Position numbers and translations under genes: made by a program. A stretch of 64,000 nt of DNA from Rhizobium cauense (GTDB lineage: Bacteria; Pseudomonadota; Alphaproteobacteria; Rhizobiales; Rhizobiaceae), in NCBI RefSeq assembly GCF_019511525.1, contig NZ_JAEUAT010000006.1, positions 1 to 64,000 of the forward strand. The letters run 5' to 3'. A model generated the notes under the pieces. It had not been told where the DNA came from. It saw only the letters and a list, made by a program, of their open reading frames with translations, and ran no database searches. This document shows positions 40,994 through 50,656 of this stretch, piece after piece (the stretch's first letter is position 1; each line of letters starts with the position of its first letter).

Positions 40994-42007
40994 CTATCGA
41001 TCAATCGGAAGAGGAGCTTCAGGGGACACCAGTCGTTCACGCCGCAACTCCTGCCAGAACTCTGGGGGAACAGGCGTTTTCAACGCCGCGTGATCCTCCG
41101 CAATGCGCTCCGGCTTGCTCGCACCCGGGATGACGGCGGCGGAAGCTGGGTGTGCCAGACAGAACTGAAGGGCAGCGGCCTTAATGGGTACGTTATAGCG
41201 TGCGGCGGTCGCTTTGATTTTCTCGACTTTTGCGACTATCGCCGGTGGCGCTGCAGCGTATTCGAAATGCGCTCCGCCGGCCAGAATTCCCGAACTGTAG
41301 GGCCCCCCAACGACAATCTGAACTCCTTTTTCGACCGCTGCAGGCATCAGTCTCTGCAGGGCATACTCGTGATCGAGGAGCGTGTAGCGACCCGCCAGCA
41401 GCGCGCCATCAGGTTTTGGGTCAGATAGACCAAGCATCAGTTCAACGGGTTCGACCTTGTTGACACCGAGCCCCCACCCCTTGATGACCCCCTGGTCTCG
41501 AAGACTATCAAGGACTTTCATCGCCCCAGTGCGTGCGGTCTCGAACATACCCAGCCACGCATCGCCGTGAAAATCCTGCGCGATGTCATGAATCCAGACG
41601 AAGTCGATGCGATCAACGCCAAGTCGCTTGAGGCTGCCCTCGATCGAACGCATGGTTCCGTCGGCTGAATAGTCGTTGATGACCTTGTTTTTGCGCCCGT
41701 ACTGAAACAGGGTGCCTTTCTCGCCGAACTCCTGGGGACCGCTGACGATCTCATCGAGGATGATCCGACCGACTTTGGTGCTCAGAACGTAATCATCCCG
41801 CTTCCGCCGTGCCAGATTTTTCCCAAGCCGAATTTCCGCTAGCCCTGCCCCATAAAACGGGGCGGTGTCGAAGAAGCGGGTTCCCGCGTCCCAGGCCGCT
41901 TCAACCGTCGCGTCAGCTTCGTCGTCGGGAATATTCCGAAACATGTTTCCGAGCGGGGCCGTGCCGAAACCGAGTGGTCCCGCGACCAACGTGCCTTTAA
42001 TGGTCAT
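40994..42007 (-). CDS. Aldo-keto reductase
   Basis: 337 residues. The catalytic tetrad fits: Asp47 and Tyr52 in F-F-D-T-A-P-F-Y-G, Lys78 in L-S-T-K-V-G, and His140 in W-I-H-D. The long insertion after strand 3 and the G-L-G-V-N-K-V-E-P and A-L-Q-F-C-L-A-H-P regions resemble pyridoxal 4-dehydrogenase, L-fucose dehydrogenase and D-threo-aldose 1-dehydrogenase. Single gene, probably an aldose or aldehyde oxidoreductase. Confidence 0.9.
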   Translation of the reverse strand: MTIKGTLVAGPLGFGTAPLGNMFRNIPDDEADATVEAAWDAGTRFFDTAPFYGAGLAEIRLGKNLARRKRDDYVLSTKVGRIILDEIVSGPQEFGEKGTLFQYGRKNKVINDYSADGTMRSIEGSLKRLGVDRIDFVWIHDIAQDFHGDAWLGMFETARTGAMKVLDSLRDQGVIKGWGLGVNKVEPVELMLGLSDPKPDGALLAGRYTLLDHEYALQRLMPAAVEKGVQIVVGGPYSSGILAGGAHFEYAAAPPAIVAKVEKIKATAARYNVPIKAAALQFCLAHPASAAVIPGASKPERIAEDHAALKTPVPPEFWQELRRERLVSPEAPLPIDR

Positions 42008-42226
42008 GGAGATCTCCCGTGAAGAATTATAGACTCTTGAAAACTAGCTCACCGTCAAGCGGCGCGCGCGTTAAGGCTCGCAAACTCGCGTGAAAAGTAA
42101 GTCGGGGAGCAGCGCTTCGAAACAAACGCTCGTCATCCGTGCCGGGGCCATCAAGTCGCCCATGCAATTGGTCGCCGGACATCCAATTGCATCCGTGGGA
42201 TATTCGGCCGCCTCTCTCCGCTGGCA

Positions 42227-43153
42227 CTAGACCTCGAACCAACGTTCTACTTCGTCGGAATTCGCCGTCATCCAACGACGCGCCGCATTGCGGGGCGTAA
42301 GCCGCTCTACATTCACAAACCAGTCCATTTCGGTGACCGCTTCTGTCTCGAGGTGAATGCGGCTCAGCGTCGTTGCCGTTGCATGCGGAAGCCCGGCAAA
42401 CCGAGAGCGTGAACCAACCAACGATGCGCGGTTACTCTTGCCTAGCACGCCTTTGGGATCGTCCAGTGCCCTGAGACGGCCATCGCGATTGAGAAATTGC
42501 GGCGTCCAGGTAGGGAACACAAACCAACGTCGATCCGAGATCCCATTGCGGTAGGCGTCAATCCAGTCCTTCTGGCTCCCGTAGTGAAGCGAATACCCCA
42601 CCTGCTCCAGGCCATAGTCTCTGATGGCAGTCTCCGAGAAGGCTGTAATTGTTGCCCCGGGTCCTATCCCCTGGATCATCCTCGTCATTTTTTGGGCGAC
42701 ATCCGGCTTTGTCAGGTCAGCGATCGACATAACCGCTTCAGGCGGTACGTAGTCGGGCACAGCCCAAAAGAAGCGCGCACCGTCGTATAATCTGGCAACT
42801 TCCAGGGCCCCTTTCCCATACTGATCCCAATATCGAGCGTGCCCTTCCGGTAGCCACGCCGCTGCCATCAGGTCGATGGAACCTTCGCCCAATAACGGGA
42901 AGATTTTCTCATGGGGCCCTTCCTCCACCACCACAGAGTAACCTAGCCTCTCAAGAGCTTCCTGCACGACAGCTCCGGTTACGGCATAGAAACTCAACGA
43001 TACCTGCCCGAGGACCAGTGTCTTGTCTGCCGCCGCCTTGGCGCGCGCGGTACCTCCCAGAACCGCAACGGCTCCCGCTACCAGGATTTGGCGGCGTGTA
43101 GGCCTGCTCGCCGCCGGGGCATTTTGCCTAAGACACGGTGCGTCGTTCGTCAT
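42227..43153 (-). CDS. Glycine-betaine/quaternary-amine-type substrate-binding protein, orphan
   Basis: 308 residues. T-R-R-Q-I-L-V-A-G-A-V-A-V-L-G is a Tat-like signal. The mature part has the OpuAC/ProX pattern: L-V-L-G-Q-V-S-L-S-F-Y-A-V-T-G-A-V-V-Q, D-L-M-A-A-A-W-L-P-E-G-H-A, and G-I-G-P-G-A-T-I-T-A-F-S-E. No permease or ATPase gene is next to it, so it either feeds an importer elsewhere or is a leftover. Ligand unknown. Confidence 0.8.
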   Translation of the reverse strand: MTNDAPCLRQNAPAASRPTRRQILVAGAVAVLGGTARAKAAADKTLVLGQVSLSFYAVTGAVVQEALERLGYSVVVEEGPHEKIFPLLGEGSIDLMAAAWLPEGHARYWDQYGKGALEVARLYDGARFFWAVPDYVPPEAVMSIADLTKPDVAQKMTRMIQGIGPGATITAFSETAIRDYGLEQVGYSLHYGSQKDWIDAYRNGISDRRWFVFPTWTPQFLNRDGRLRALDDPKGVLGKSNRASLVGSRSRFAGLPHATATTLSRIHLETEAVTEMDWFVNVERLTPRNAARRWMTANSDEVERWFEV

Positions 43154-43567
43154 CCAACCAGCGATCCCATCGGAAGTCGGTACTAAATTCCAACGCTACA
43201 TCCGGCTACCCTCATAAACCCGCGAAAAGATGTTAAACGACGTGAAGTCTGTGCCGACGCTTTCGGCATCCATCCGGGCACTACGAACTGTTCGCTCGAG
43301 CCGCCCTTCCCAAACGGAGGCCGGTCCTGGCCTGACTATCGAAAGGAACAGGCAGACTATACGCCAAGCTAGATTGGCGCCGGTGTCGGCTCCGGCTAGA
43401 AGGCGTTGAGCCTTCAAGGCGCAAGATAAGACGCCGAGGAATGAGAGAAAGCTACAGGTCGGGTGCCAGTGTTACAGCGCAAACCGTCTTGAGTATCAGC
43501 GACACCCGACAGACATTCTTTTAACGGATCACGGGCATTTCAAGGGTCGACCACGAAAGGAACTGAC
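43154..43567. other. Intergenic stretch, nothing recognised
   Basis: 414 bases between divergent binding-protein and MEKHLA genes; promoters for both must lie here. I see no dyad of note. Confidence 0.35.
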
Positions 43568-44026
43568 ATGAAACTGAGCGACGGGGTTAACCCATACGAT
43601 CCGGCGTTTTTCGAACTTCTGACCGGAAGTTTTAAACGCCTGGTGGGAAGGCCCTTGGTCGAACAGGATCGGGGACCCGAATGGCTCTACGGTGACGCGC
43701 CCTTCGTGGTGGTCGCTCACAACACGGATACCGACCCGACCTTCGTCTACGCAAACCTCACTGCGCAACGAGTGTTCGGATACAGCTGGTCCGAATTCAC
43801 GAAGTTGAGGTCGAAGCTGTCTGCCGGCCCAAGCGAGCGGAGCGAACGTCAGGCTCTCCTGGATGCGGTGGCTCAAAACGGCTTTATGGCGGGCTATCGC
43901 GGGCTTCGTGTTACCAGGTCCGGAGGGCATTTTTGGATGGAGGACGGGATCGTTTGGCAGTTGCGGGGCAGCAACGGCGAAGACTTCGGACAGGCAGCGA
44001 TGTTCTCCAAATGGACTGATGTCTAG
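43568..44026 (+). CDS. MEKHLA-domain protein
   Basis: 152 residues. A PAS-like fold of the MEKHLA family: F-E-L-L-T-G-S-F-K-R-L-V-G-R-P-L, then F-V-V-V-A-H-N-T-D-T-D-P-T-F-V-Y-A-N, A-Q-R-V-F-G-Y-S-W and F-W-M-E-D-G-I-V-W-Q-L. Single-domain MEKHLA proteins occur in bacteria with unknown role; in plants the domain caps HD-ZIP III proteins. AAGGAAC upstream. No operon partner. Confidence 0.8.
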   Translation: MKLSDGVNPYDPAFFELLTGSFKRLVGRPLVEQDRGPEWLYGDAPFVVVAHNTDTDPTFVYANLTAQRVFGYSWSEFTKLRSKLSAGPSERSERQALLDAVAQNGFMAGYRGLRVTRSGGHFWMEDGIVWQLRGSNGEDFGQAAMFSKWTDV

Positions 44027-44563
44027 CCATTGGAGCGTCATGGGAAAATGATAGAATGACGACGAGGGTTCAGTGCCATACTCCCTAAGAGAGTTCGCCC
44101 GGATATGTGCGCGGGCTGAAGCGCGCGGGTTCGAAGTCGAGCAAGGCAGTTGCGCTTCTCGCCGCAATGAAGCTGCAAAAGCTAGACCGCAGGAAGAATT
44201 CGTTTCCCAAGGATTTGCGACGATTAACTCGTTGACCCTGTAACCATCAGGCATAGTCCCTCGTGAAGTCACTATCGTTTGGGTCTTGGAATGTTCCGGA
44301 GATAAGATATCCCCGAAGAAGGTGCGCACCCCAATCCGCCCGATCTTCCTCGGCTGAGTTTCACATCCTTGATACCGGACACTTCGCCTTCGAAGACAAG
44401 CGGATGAGATGGCACAGCTAATTCTCAATTTCCTGGATCGCAATGCCGAGAAACCCTGGTCGCGGGGCACCATCGGTCCATCTGGTCGCCCCACCGACGG
44501 CAAGCATTGAGACGGCGTGCGTCGCCGTCGCTTCAGATCCTCGTTAAACCCAAGGAGAAGGAA
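44027..44563. other. Intergenic stretch with only a doubtful small frame
   Basis: 537 bases. A GTG-initiated 56-codon frame at 44073-44243 (GAGGG in front) has no domain and is doubtful. A 375-codon minus-strand frame spanning 43529-44656 is antisense to the MEKHLA gene and looks spurious. Confidence 0.35.
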
Positions 44564-45238
44564 ATGACGCAACACGTTCTGTTCATCGTGACCAATGCCG
44601 CCGTGATAGGGCCGCACAACCGGAAGACCGGTTTCTTCTTCGGAGAGGTCGCTCATCCCTTTGACGTCCTCGACAAGGCAGGCATTGCGGTTGAGTTTGC
44701 TTCACTCGCAGGCGGGTGGACACCCTATGATGCTTATGATGAGAAAGATCCGGCCCAGAAGAGCTTTTTTGAGAGCAAGGCCTTTCGCCGGCTGAATCGC
44801 AGCCGCAAGCTATCCGAGGTGGACGCGGCGGATTACGACGCTATTCTGATGCCGGGTGGCCTAGGCCCAATGGTCGATATCGCACGCAATGCAGAGGTTC
44901 AGAAGGCGGTCGTGCGCGCCTGGACAACAGGCAAGTTCGTCACTGCTGTTTGCCATGGCCCCTGCTCCTTGCTCGGCGTGGACCTCGGAGATGGAACGCC
45001 ATTTGTGCGTGGCAAGAAGCTGACGGCTTTCTCAAGGAAGGAGGAGTACGACTACGCCCGCGAGGACGTACCGTACGAACTTGAGGATGCGTTGCGCGCC
45101 GAAGGTGCCGAGTACTCGTCTGCAGGCAATTGGGAACCTCATGTCGTCGTTGATGGCCGCCTCATCACCGGTCAGAATCCTGCCTCGGCGGGACCGCTGG
45201 CGAAGGAATTGCTTGCGGCTTTCAGGAAGCAGGCGTGA
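44564..45238 (+). CDS. DJ-1/PfpI family protein, Hsp31/glyoxalase-like
   Basis: 224 residues from ATG 44564 (AAGGAG upstream). Glu28 in G-E-V-A-H-P and the nucleophile elbow Cys130-His131 in A-V-C-H-G-P match the class I glutamine-amidotransferase-like DJ-1 family, in the Hsp31/glyoxalase III subgroup (A-G-G-W-T-P-Y-D loop). Likely deglycase, glyoxalase III or chaperone acting on methylglyoxal damage. Single gene. Confidence 0.85.
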   Translation: MTQHVLFIVTNAAVIGPHNRKTGFFFGEVAHPFDVLDKAGIAVEFASLAGGWTPYDAYDEKDPAQKSFFESKAFRRLNRSRKLSEVDAADYDAILMPGGLGPMVDIARNAEVQKAVVRAWTTGKFVTAVCHGPCSLLGVDLGDGTPFVRGKKLTAFSRKEEYDYAREDVPYELEDALRAEGAEYSSAGNWEPHVVVDGRLITGQNPASAGPLAKELLAAFRKQA

Positions 45239-45679
45239 AGCTCTGAAACGCTCGACTGCGTCGCAACGATGGACACAGTCAATGCTGAGCATGTCCGTCT
45301 CGGTCATCGGCATCGTCGCGAGCCGAACAATTTAGGCACTTGGAGTTCTCAGCTTTGACAAACTACGGAACGGCAGCTTCCTGTCGCACAATCATCGCCC
45401 GGGGTATCCATCCAGGGCGATGGCGTCCATGTAGCTGCGCCATCACAATTTCACGCGACACGCTGCGGGATGCTTATCGCTCAAACGTCTGAGGTTGATC
45501 CTATTTCAGCGCTCTGGTATCGGTGCGCCTGAGAAGGTCCGTGCCTTGAGCACCAGGGATCTTCGTCCCGAGGGCCGGTGCGACGAACGGGCGGGCCTGC
45601 GACAATCGATTGGTGACGAAGTTCCAAATCGACGGCGCGTCCCTCAGGCCTGAACTTCAGATTTAACTCGATAACGCTG
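45239..45679. other. Intergenic stretch, nothing recognised
   Basis: 441 bases between convergent genes. One 74-residue minus-strand frame without domain. No strong hairpin noticed. Confidence 0.35.
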
Positions 45680-48577
45680 TTACTTTTTCCCGGCGCGCAC
45701 TGCATCTGCCAGCACTCTGGTCGCCGCGAGGTAGTCCTTTGTAGTGAATCCTTCGCTCAACTGATCCATCACAGGTCGAAGCATCGCGGACGCATCGGCG
45801 AAACGCCCGGTTTGGTTAAACTGATTTGCTAGATCCGTAGCGATGCGCAGTTGATGCGACCGCGCGCCCCGGGTCCGAGCATCCTCCAACGCCATGATAT
45901 AAAGCTGTTCAGCCTCGGCGACCCTATTTGTTTGCTGCATAAATTTGGCTCTGACCCGCCGAAGCTCTGCTCGGCACCATCCCTCACTCTGCTGCTTCTC
46001 GTATTTTTCAGCCAGGTCCAGTGCATCGCTCGCCAGGTCAAACTTGCCTTTGCGGATGTAGATTTCGGCCAGGATACCAATCAAACCCGGAAGCCGCAGA
46101 ACGAAACGGCTGTCGACAAAGTCGTCGATCGCGATCCGCATCCGCACCTCGGCACTATCGTCGCCCCGAAGATCGTCGAGCGCGGCAGCAAAGAAGCTTT
46201 GAACTGGAAACCATACACCGATGTTCTCCATTTCGAGGATTGAGCGTAGCTTTGCCACGTTCGTTTCCAGGGCTGCAAGGTCCCCGCGAAAATACGACAC
46301 GGGGCAAACCGCCTGAGCCAGAACATTTGACTGAGACATGAAGTACCCTTCGCGTTCGGCCTGGCCAAGGGTCCCCAATGCAAGCTCAGCCGCGTAGTCG
46401 ACTCGTCCGGCGATCCAAGCGAAGAATGGAATGTGGCCGGTGATCCCCGCCGTTCGATCAGCGAGCAGGCCGCCTTTTCGTGGTCCGTGGCTAACGCGGA
46501 CATGTGCATCTGCGAGGCTTTCAAGATCGCTGATACTTTGGAGAATGTCGCCCGCATGGCCTTTTGCCCAGGCCAGTGCACTCCCATACTCGGGATCGAA
46601 CTCATGATAGTGATGGCTGTCCGCGAGAGTTCGAAATTCATTTAGCAGGACAATTGCCTGATCGATATTTCCGGTATCCATCGAAAAGTAGGCTGCTCCG
46701 ACAAGCGCCTGAAGCTGATAATCGATCGATCCCGCTTGACGGGCAAACTCAAATGCAGACAACCATGCCTGCCCCATGTCGGGTGTATAGGGCCTCCCGA
46801 ACATCATGCTCCACGAACGGGCAAGAGAAAGCTTCGCTTTGAGCAATGGCGCGCATTCTGTCGTCTGCGAAACGACCAAGGCAGCCTCTACTCTGGTTCT
46901 GGCCTCTGCGACCAGTGACGACTCAAACCATAGTGGAAGGGTTGCAGCTGTTAGCTGAATTCCAAGAAGGGCGTCCCCATCTTCGCCGAATGCCCATAGG
47001 AAAGCGCTTCGCAAGTCAGCGAGGCGGGTGAGGTAACTTTGGGTCCAGTCAGCCCTTTCCCGCCAGCCCCATTCACTGCCCGATTGCTCGAAGATACGGA
47101 GCATGCGCTCGGCGTGCGCTTGCCGGCACCGCTTGTCCAGCTGTTGTTCTTTGAGGCGTCTGGCTCCATAGCGACGCGTGCTGTCCAACACTCTGTATCG
47201 CAGGCCAGCGCCGTTAACTTGCGCGGTGATTAGTGACTTTCCGACCAGCGCACCGAGGGCGGCAATAACATCCACGGTGGTAAGACCGAGCGAGGCAGCG
47301 ACAGCTACGCCGTCTTCGAGTTCGAAACTGTCGGCGAAAACAGACGAGATACAGAATACCGTTGCCTCTGTGTTCGACAAGAGACTGAAGCTCCAGTCGA
47401 TGGTAGCGAGTAGCGTCTCGTGCCTATCGGGCAAGTCGGACCCTGCGTGGCGATGGCGAAAGTCCAGGAATTCGTCGAGCATCGCGAGCAGGTCTGTCGC
47501 ACTTGTCTGCTCCAGGTTTGCCGCGGCTAGCTCAAGCGCAAGGGGAAGGCCTTCAAGCGCCCGGCAGATGCCAGCGACTGTTTCGCAATCATTGTCGCTC
47601 AGTTGATACCCGTTCCACTCGGCTGCTCGATGCACAAATAGCTCGACTGCCGGAAAGCGCAAAATGCTCTCTGCCGTAGAGGCAGCGTCGTCGTCCGGGA
47701 CCGCAAGGTTGTTCAGCAAATAGACGTGCTCGGTTGGCACGCGCACGGGCTCGCGGCTCGTTACCAAAAGCTTGCATCGGCTTTGCTTTGTACGGAGCTT
47801 TGAGACAAAGATGGAAACTGCCGAGAGTATATGCTCGCAATTGTCCAGTAGTAGAAGCAGCTGACGTTGTCTCAAGAAGTCAGTGACCGCTGTCAGCGGA
47901 TCGCCCAATTCGCCGCGCAGACCAAGGGCGGCGGCCAATGCGGAAGGCAGTATGGAAGGATCGTCAACCTTCGACAAATCCACATAGCAAATGCCCGCCG
48001 ACCGCTCTTGGGCAAAAAGATATGCGGCCGCCACGGCGACGGTTGTCTTGCCGACACCCCCGGCTCCGGCGACCGTTACGAGGGGGTCTTTGCCAAAAAG
48101 AAGGTCCAGTAGGTGCTGGATCTCCATCTCTCTACCAACGACCTCACGTTGGGGAGGTAACGTGCTTGACACCGAATACTCTACGGAAATCGCAAAGTCG
48201 TCTTCGTCCGCGAACCCGATCTCGACGCGTGCGACAAAGCGATACCCCCGCCCTGCTATCGTCGCGATATATTCGGGCTGCTTTTGAGTGTCGCCAAGCG
48301 AGCGCCGCAGACTATGCAAATTGACCTTGAGATTGCTCTCATGCACGAAGACGCCGGGCCATGCGGCGGCAGTGAGGTCCTCCTTGCCCACAATCTCCCC
48401 ATTTCGGCGTACAAGCAGATGAAGAAGTTCGAAAGCTCTGCCGCCAAGCTTTACGGCTATACCGTCTCGTACCAGAAGTTGGCGATCAGGATGAAGGCGG
48501 AAGGGTCCGAACGAATAGACGAGACTGTTCTTCCGACTATCTGGAATTTGGTCCATTGGGGAGCGCTTCGTAACCAT
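45680..48577 (-). CDS. Large regulator: winged helix, NB-ARC-type NTPase, helical repeats
   Basis: 965 residues. Residues 20-118 are an OmpR/CadC-type winged helix (F-E-L-L-H-L-L-V-R-R-N-G, W-P-G-V-F-V-H-E-S-N-L-K-V-N, G-R-G-Y-R-F). Then a STAND/NB-ARC NTPase: Walker A G-A-G-G-V-G-K-T-T at 171-179, Walker B L-L-L-L-D-N near 236-241, T-S-R-E-P sensor. The last 400 residues are TPR-like. Such regulators switch by nucleotide exchange when a ligand binds the repeats; members are common in rhizobia. ATG 48556 is an alternative start. No obvious target adjacent. Confidence 0.85.
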   Translation of the reverse strand: MVTKRSPMDQIPDSRKNSLVYSFGPFRLHPDRQLLVRDGIAVKLGGRAFELLHLLVRRNGEIVGKEDLTAAAWPGVFVHESNLKVNLHSLRRSLGDTQKQPEYIATIAGRGYRFVARVEIGFADEDDFAISVEYSVSSTLPPQREVVGREMEIQHLLDLLFGKDPLVTVAGAGGVGKTTVAVAAAYLFAQERSAGICYVDLSKVDDPSILPSALAAALGLRGELGDPLTAVTDFLRQRQLLLLLDNCEHILSAVSIFVSKLRTKQSRCKLLVTSREPVRVPTEHVYLLNNLAVPDDDAASTAESILRFPAVELFVHRAAEWNGYQLSDNDCETVAGICRALEGLPLALELAAANLEQTSATDLLAMLDEFLDFRHRHAGSDLPDRHETLLATIDWSFSLLSNTEATVFCISSVFADSFELEDGVAVAASLGLTTVDVIAALGALVGKSLITAQVNGAGLRYRVLDSTRRYGARRLKEQQLDKRCRQAHAERMLRIFEQSGSEWGWRERADWTQSYLTRLADLRSAFLWAFGEDGDALLGIQLTAATLPLWFESSLVAEARTRVEAALVVSQTTECAPLLKAKLSLARSWSMMFGRPYTPDMGQAWLSAFEFARQAGSIDYQLQALVGAAYFSMDTGNIDQAIVLLNEFRTLADSHHYHEFDPEYGSALAWAKGHAGDILQSISDLESLADAHVRVSHGPRKGGLLADRTAGITGHIPFFAWIAGRVDYAAELALGTLGQAEREGYFMSQSNVLAQAVCPVSYFRGDLAALETNVAKLRSILEMENIGVWFPVQSFFAAALDDLRGDDSAEVRMRIAIDDFVDSRFVLRLPGLIGILAEIYIRKGKFDLASDALDLAEKYEKQQSEGWCRAELRRVRAKFMQQTNRVAEAEQLYIMALEDARTRGARSHQLRIATDLANQFNQTGRFADASAMLRPVMDQLSEGFTTKDYLAATRVLADAVRAGKK

Positions 48578-49100
48578 TCAACAGTGGCGACCGAAGCAAT
48601 TTGGCATGATTTACAGCAACTTGGCAAATCACCCAAGGTTTGAGTGCGCGACATTTATCCCTGTGGTTGAGTCTGGCTAATCGCTTAAGCGTCTAACGGC
48701 TCCAGGTAATATATCTGTGGTTGACCTGAAGGAGCATCCGCAGCTGATACTTCCCGCCACGTTCCCTAGCCAAGTGGATAGGTGTTGATATACCTCAGCC
48801 CAATTCCGCGGCGCCGCTATTAGAGCTAGTATCTATGGTGTCGCTCAAGTCCTCCCAATAGCGACCAGGACCACGGCGGTAGCCTCCCCCTCAGCTACGG
48901 TCGGGAAAATGGTCCTCGAGAGCCGCCCCTTGTCCGCCCGGGGGCGGCTCCTCCGCGTTGAGATGCAGTCTGTGCACTACCGTCGAATCCCAATGCTGGC
49001 AATTGGGCGCGTTCTTGCATCGACCATCCCTATACCGGAGTACAATTGCCACGTTCCGATTGCCGCGATAGTTATCGTACGAAAGGAGAGCGGGGCATCA
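48578..49100. other. Intergenic stretch with a short direct repeat
   Basis: 523 bases upstream of divergent genes. CTGTGGTTGA occurs twice (near 48661 and 48715). CGATAGTTATCG near 49067 is a dyad. No gene recognised. Confidence 0.35.
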
Positions 49101-49406
49101 ATGGTAATATCATGTGACCATGTTCGATTGGCTCGAAGCGTCAAACCGCTTACCGCTGGATGCGAAGAGTGCCTGGCTGAGGGTGAAATCTGGTTTCACC
49201 TGCGGCTCTGCAGGGAGTGCGGTCATGTCGGCTGTTGCGACCAGTCTGCAGGCAAACACGCCACAAAGCATTTCGAGGAGACCGGACACCCGATCATCGA
49301 AGGCTACGATCCTCCTGAAGGATGGGGCTGGTGTTTCCTCGACCAAGACTTTGTCGAGTTGCCCAATCAGACCCCGCAAGAGGGCAAGATTCCACGGTAC
49401 TATTGA
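49101..49406 (+). CDS. UBP-type zinc-finger protein
   Basis: 101 residues from ATG 49101 (AAGGAGAG upstream; the frame is open further up). Zinc ligands are in the UBP (ZnF-UBP) order: Cys5, His7, Cys21, Cys24, Cys37, Cys40, Cys45, then His53, His57, His63, with G-H-V-G-C-C and H-x3-H-F-E-E-T-G-H. In eukaryotes this domain binds the ubiquitin C terminus. Bacterial single-domain proteins of this type are widespread and of unknown role, as ubiquitin is absent. Monocistronic. Confidence 0.85.
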   Translation: MVISCDHVRLARSVKPLTAGCEECLAEGEIWFHLRLCRECGHVGCCDQSAGKHATKHFEETGHPIIEGYDPPEGWGWCFLDQDFVELPNQTPQEGKIPRYY

Positions 49407-49615
49407 CGCCCGAGGTTCAGAAGAGCAACCCGATCGAACGCTCCTGCAAAGGCAAGGCCTGCGGTACTGCCGCGGGGCAAACCCGGCCGGGCCGTTGCTA
49501 TGGACGATGCCGAAGCCTGGAGTGGGCGGCGTCCGACAGCTCAAGCCGCCCACGGACATGATCACATCGATGATGTCGCCTTTGCTTTGACCATCAGACT
49601 CTGCAGGGGCTCGGG

Positions 49616-50647
49616 TCAGAACGCCAGTTGCACCTTCATCGACTTACTACGATCGCCAGCGGCTTCGAATGCCTGGATTGCATCGACCAATGGATAAATC
49701 CCGCTAAGCAGAGCTCTAAGATCAACCCGACGAGAGTTGATGAGATCTACGGCAACGCCGAATTCCTCGTGAAAGCGGAATGTGCCCCTTATCTCGATTT
49801 CCTTTGCGACCACCATGTTTTGCGGTATCGACACATCGCCGCCCAGCCCGAGCTGCACAAGTGTTGCACGCGGCTTTAAGACCTCAAGGCCGGAGCGCAC
49901 GGCGCTGCCGTTGCCAGATGCCTCGAAGTGGACGTCGAAGTATCCCTTGTTGGCGGAATAGCTTGAAAGTTCCTCAGGTGCGTTCGCAACGTTGATCGTG
50001 CGATCGGCACCCACTTCGCCAGCCTTCTTGAGCACCGCATCCATCACGTCGGTGGCGACGATCTCGCGGGCCCCGTGGGCGCGGGCGGCAATGATCGAAA
50101 GTGCACCAATTGGACCACAGCCCGTGACCAGCACGCGCTTGCCAGCCAGCGAGCCGGCGCGATTGACGGCGTGCAATGTCACCGCGAACGGTTCAGCAAA
50201 GGCTGCTTCATTAATGGAGATGTCGTCAGCCACCTTGTGGCACTGCCAATCTTCGGCGATCAGCCGTTGTCTGAAAGCACCCTGGATATGTGGCATCGGC
50301 ATGGCACTGCCGTAGAAGCGCATGTTGACGCATTGGTTCTGCTGCCCTTTGAGGCAATAGTCACAAGCATTGCACGGGCGGCTCGGCGAGACCGCAACGC
50401 GGTCGCCGGTCACCAGATGCGATACGCCCTCACCGACCGCCTTGATCGTGCCGGCGACCTCGTGCCCCAGGATCATCGGCTCGCGCACGCGGACCGTGCC
50501 AAACCCACCGTGGTTGTAGTAGTGCAGATCCGAACCGCAGATCCCGCCAGCTTCGATGGCGACCTCGACTTGGCCCTTGCCGAGCGTTTCGAGTTCGCGG
50601 TCCTCGATGCGCAGGTCCTTGGCGGCGTGGATTACGACAGCTTTCAT
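49616..50647 (-). CDS. idnD: L-idonate 5-dehydrogenase
   Basis: 343 residues. Zinc medium-chain dehydrogenase: catalytic ligands Cys37 (G-G-I-C-G-S-D-L-H-Y) and His62-Glu63; structural zinc Cys92, Cys95, Cys98 and Cys106; G-C-G-P-I-G cofactor loop. G-S-D-L-H-Y-Y-N-H-G-G-F-G is typical of IdnD. It interconverts L-idonate and 5-ketogluconate. It lies last in the run rraA-like, idnO, gntK, dehydrogenase, idnD, which strongly supports the assignment. Confidence 0.9.
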   Translation of the reverse strand: MKAVVIHAAKDLRIEDRELETLGKGQVEVAIEAGGICGSDLHYYNHGGFGTVRVREPMILGHEVAGTIKAVGEGVSHLVTGDRVAVSPSRPCNACDYCLKGQQNQCVNMRFYGSAMPMPHIQGAFRQRLIAEDWQCHKVADDISINEAAFAEPFAVTLHAVNRAGSLAGKRVLVTGCGPIGALSIIAARAHGAREIVATDVMDAVLKKAGEVGADRTINVANAPEELSSYSANKGYFDVHFEASGNGSAVRSGLEVLKPRATLVQLGLGGDVSIPQNMVVAKEIEIRGTFRFHEEFGVAVDLINSRRVDLRALLSGIYPLVDAIQAFEAAGDRSKSMKVQLAF

Positions 50648-50656
50648 CTCATCACC

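Noticed and set aside
44073..44243. GTG-started 56-codon frame with GAGGG in front
   Set aside because: Possible, but there is no homology signal and no second line of evidence.
43529..44656. 375-codon open frame on the minus strand
   Set aside because: It lies antisense to the MEKHLA gene and the next intergenic stretch, has no domain, and its composition (Arg, Ser, Pro) is that of a GC-rich shadow frame.
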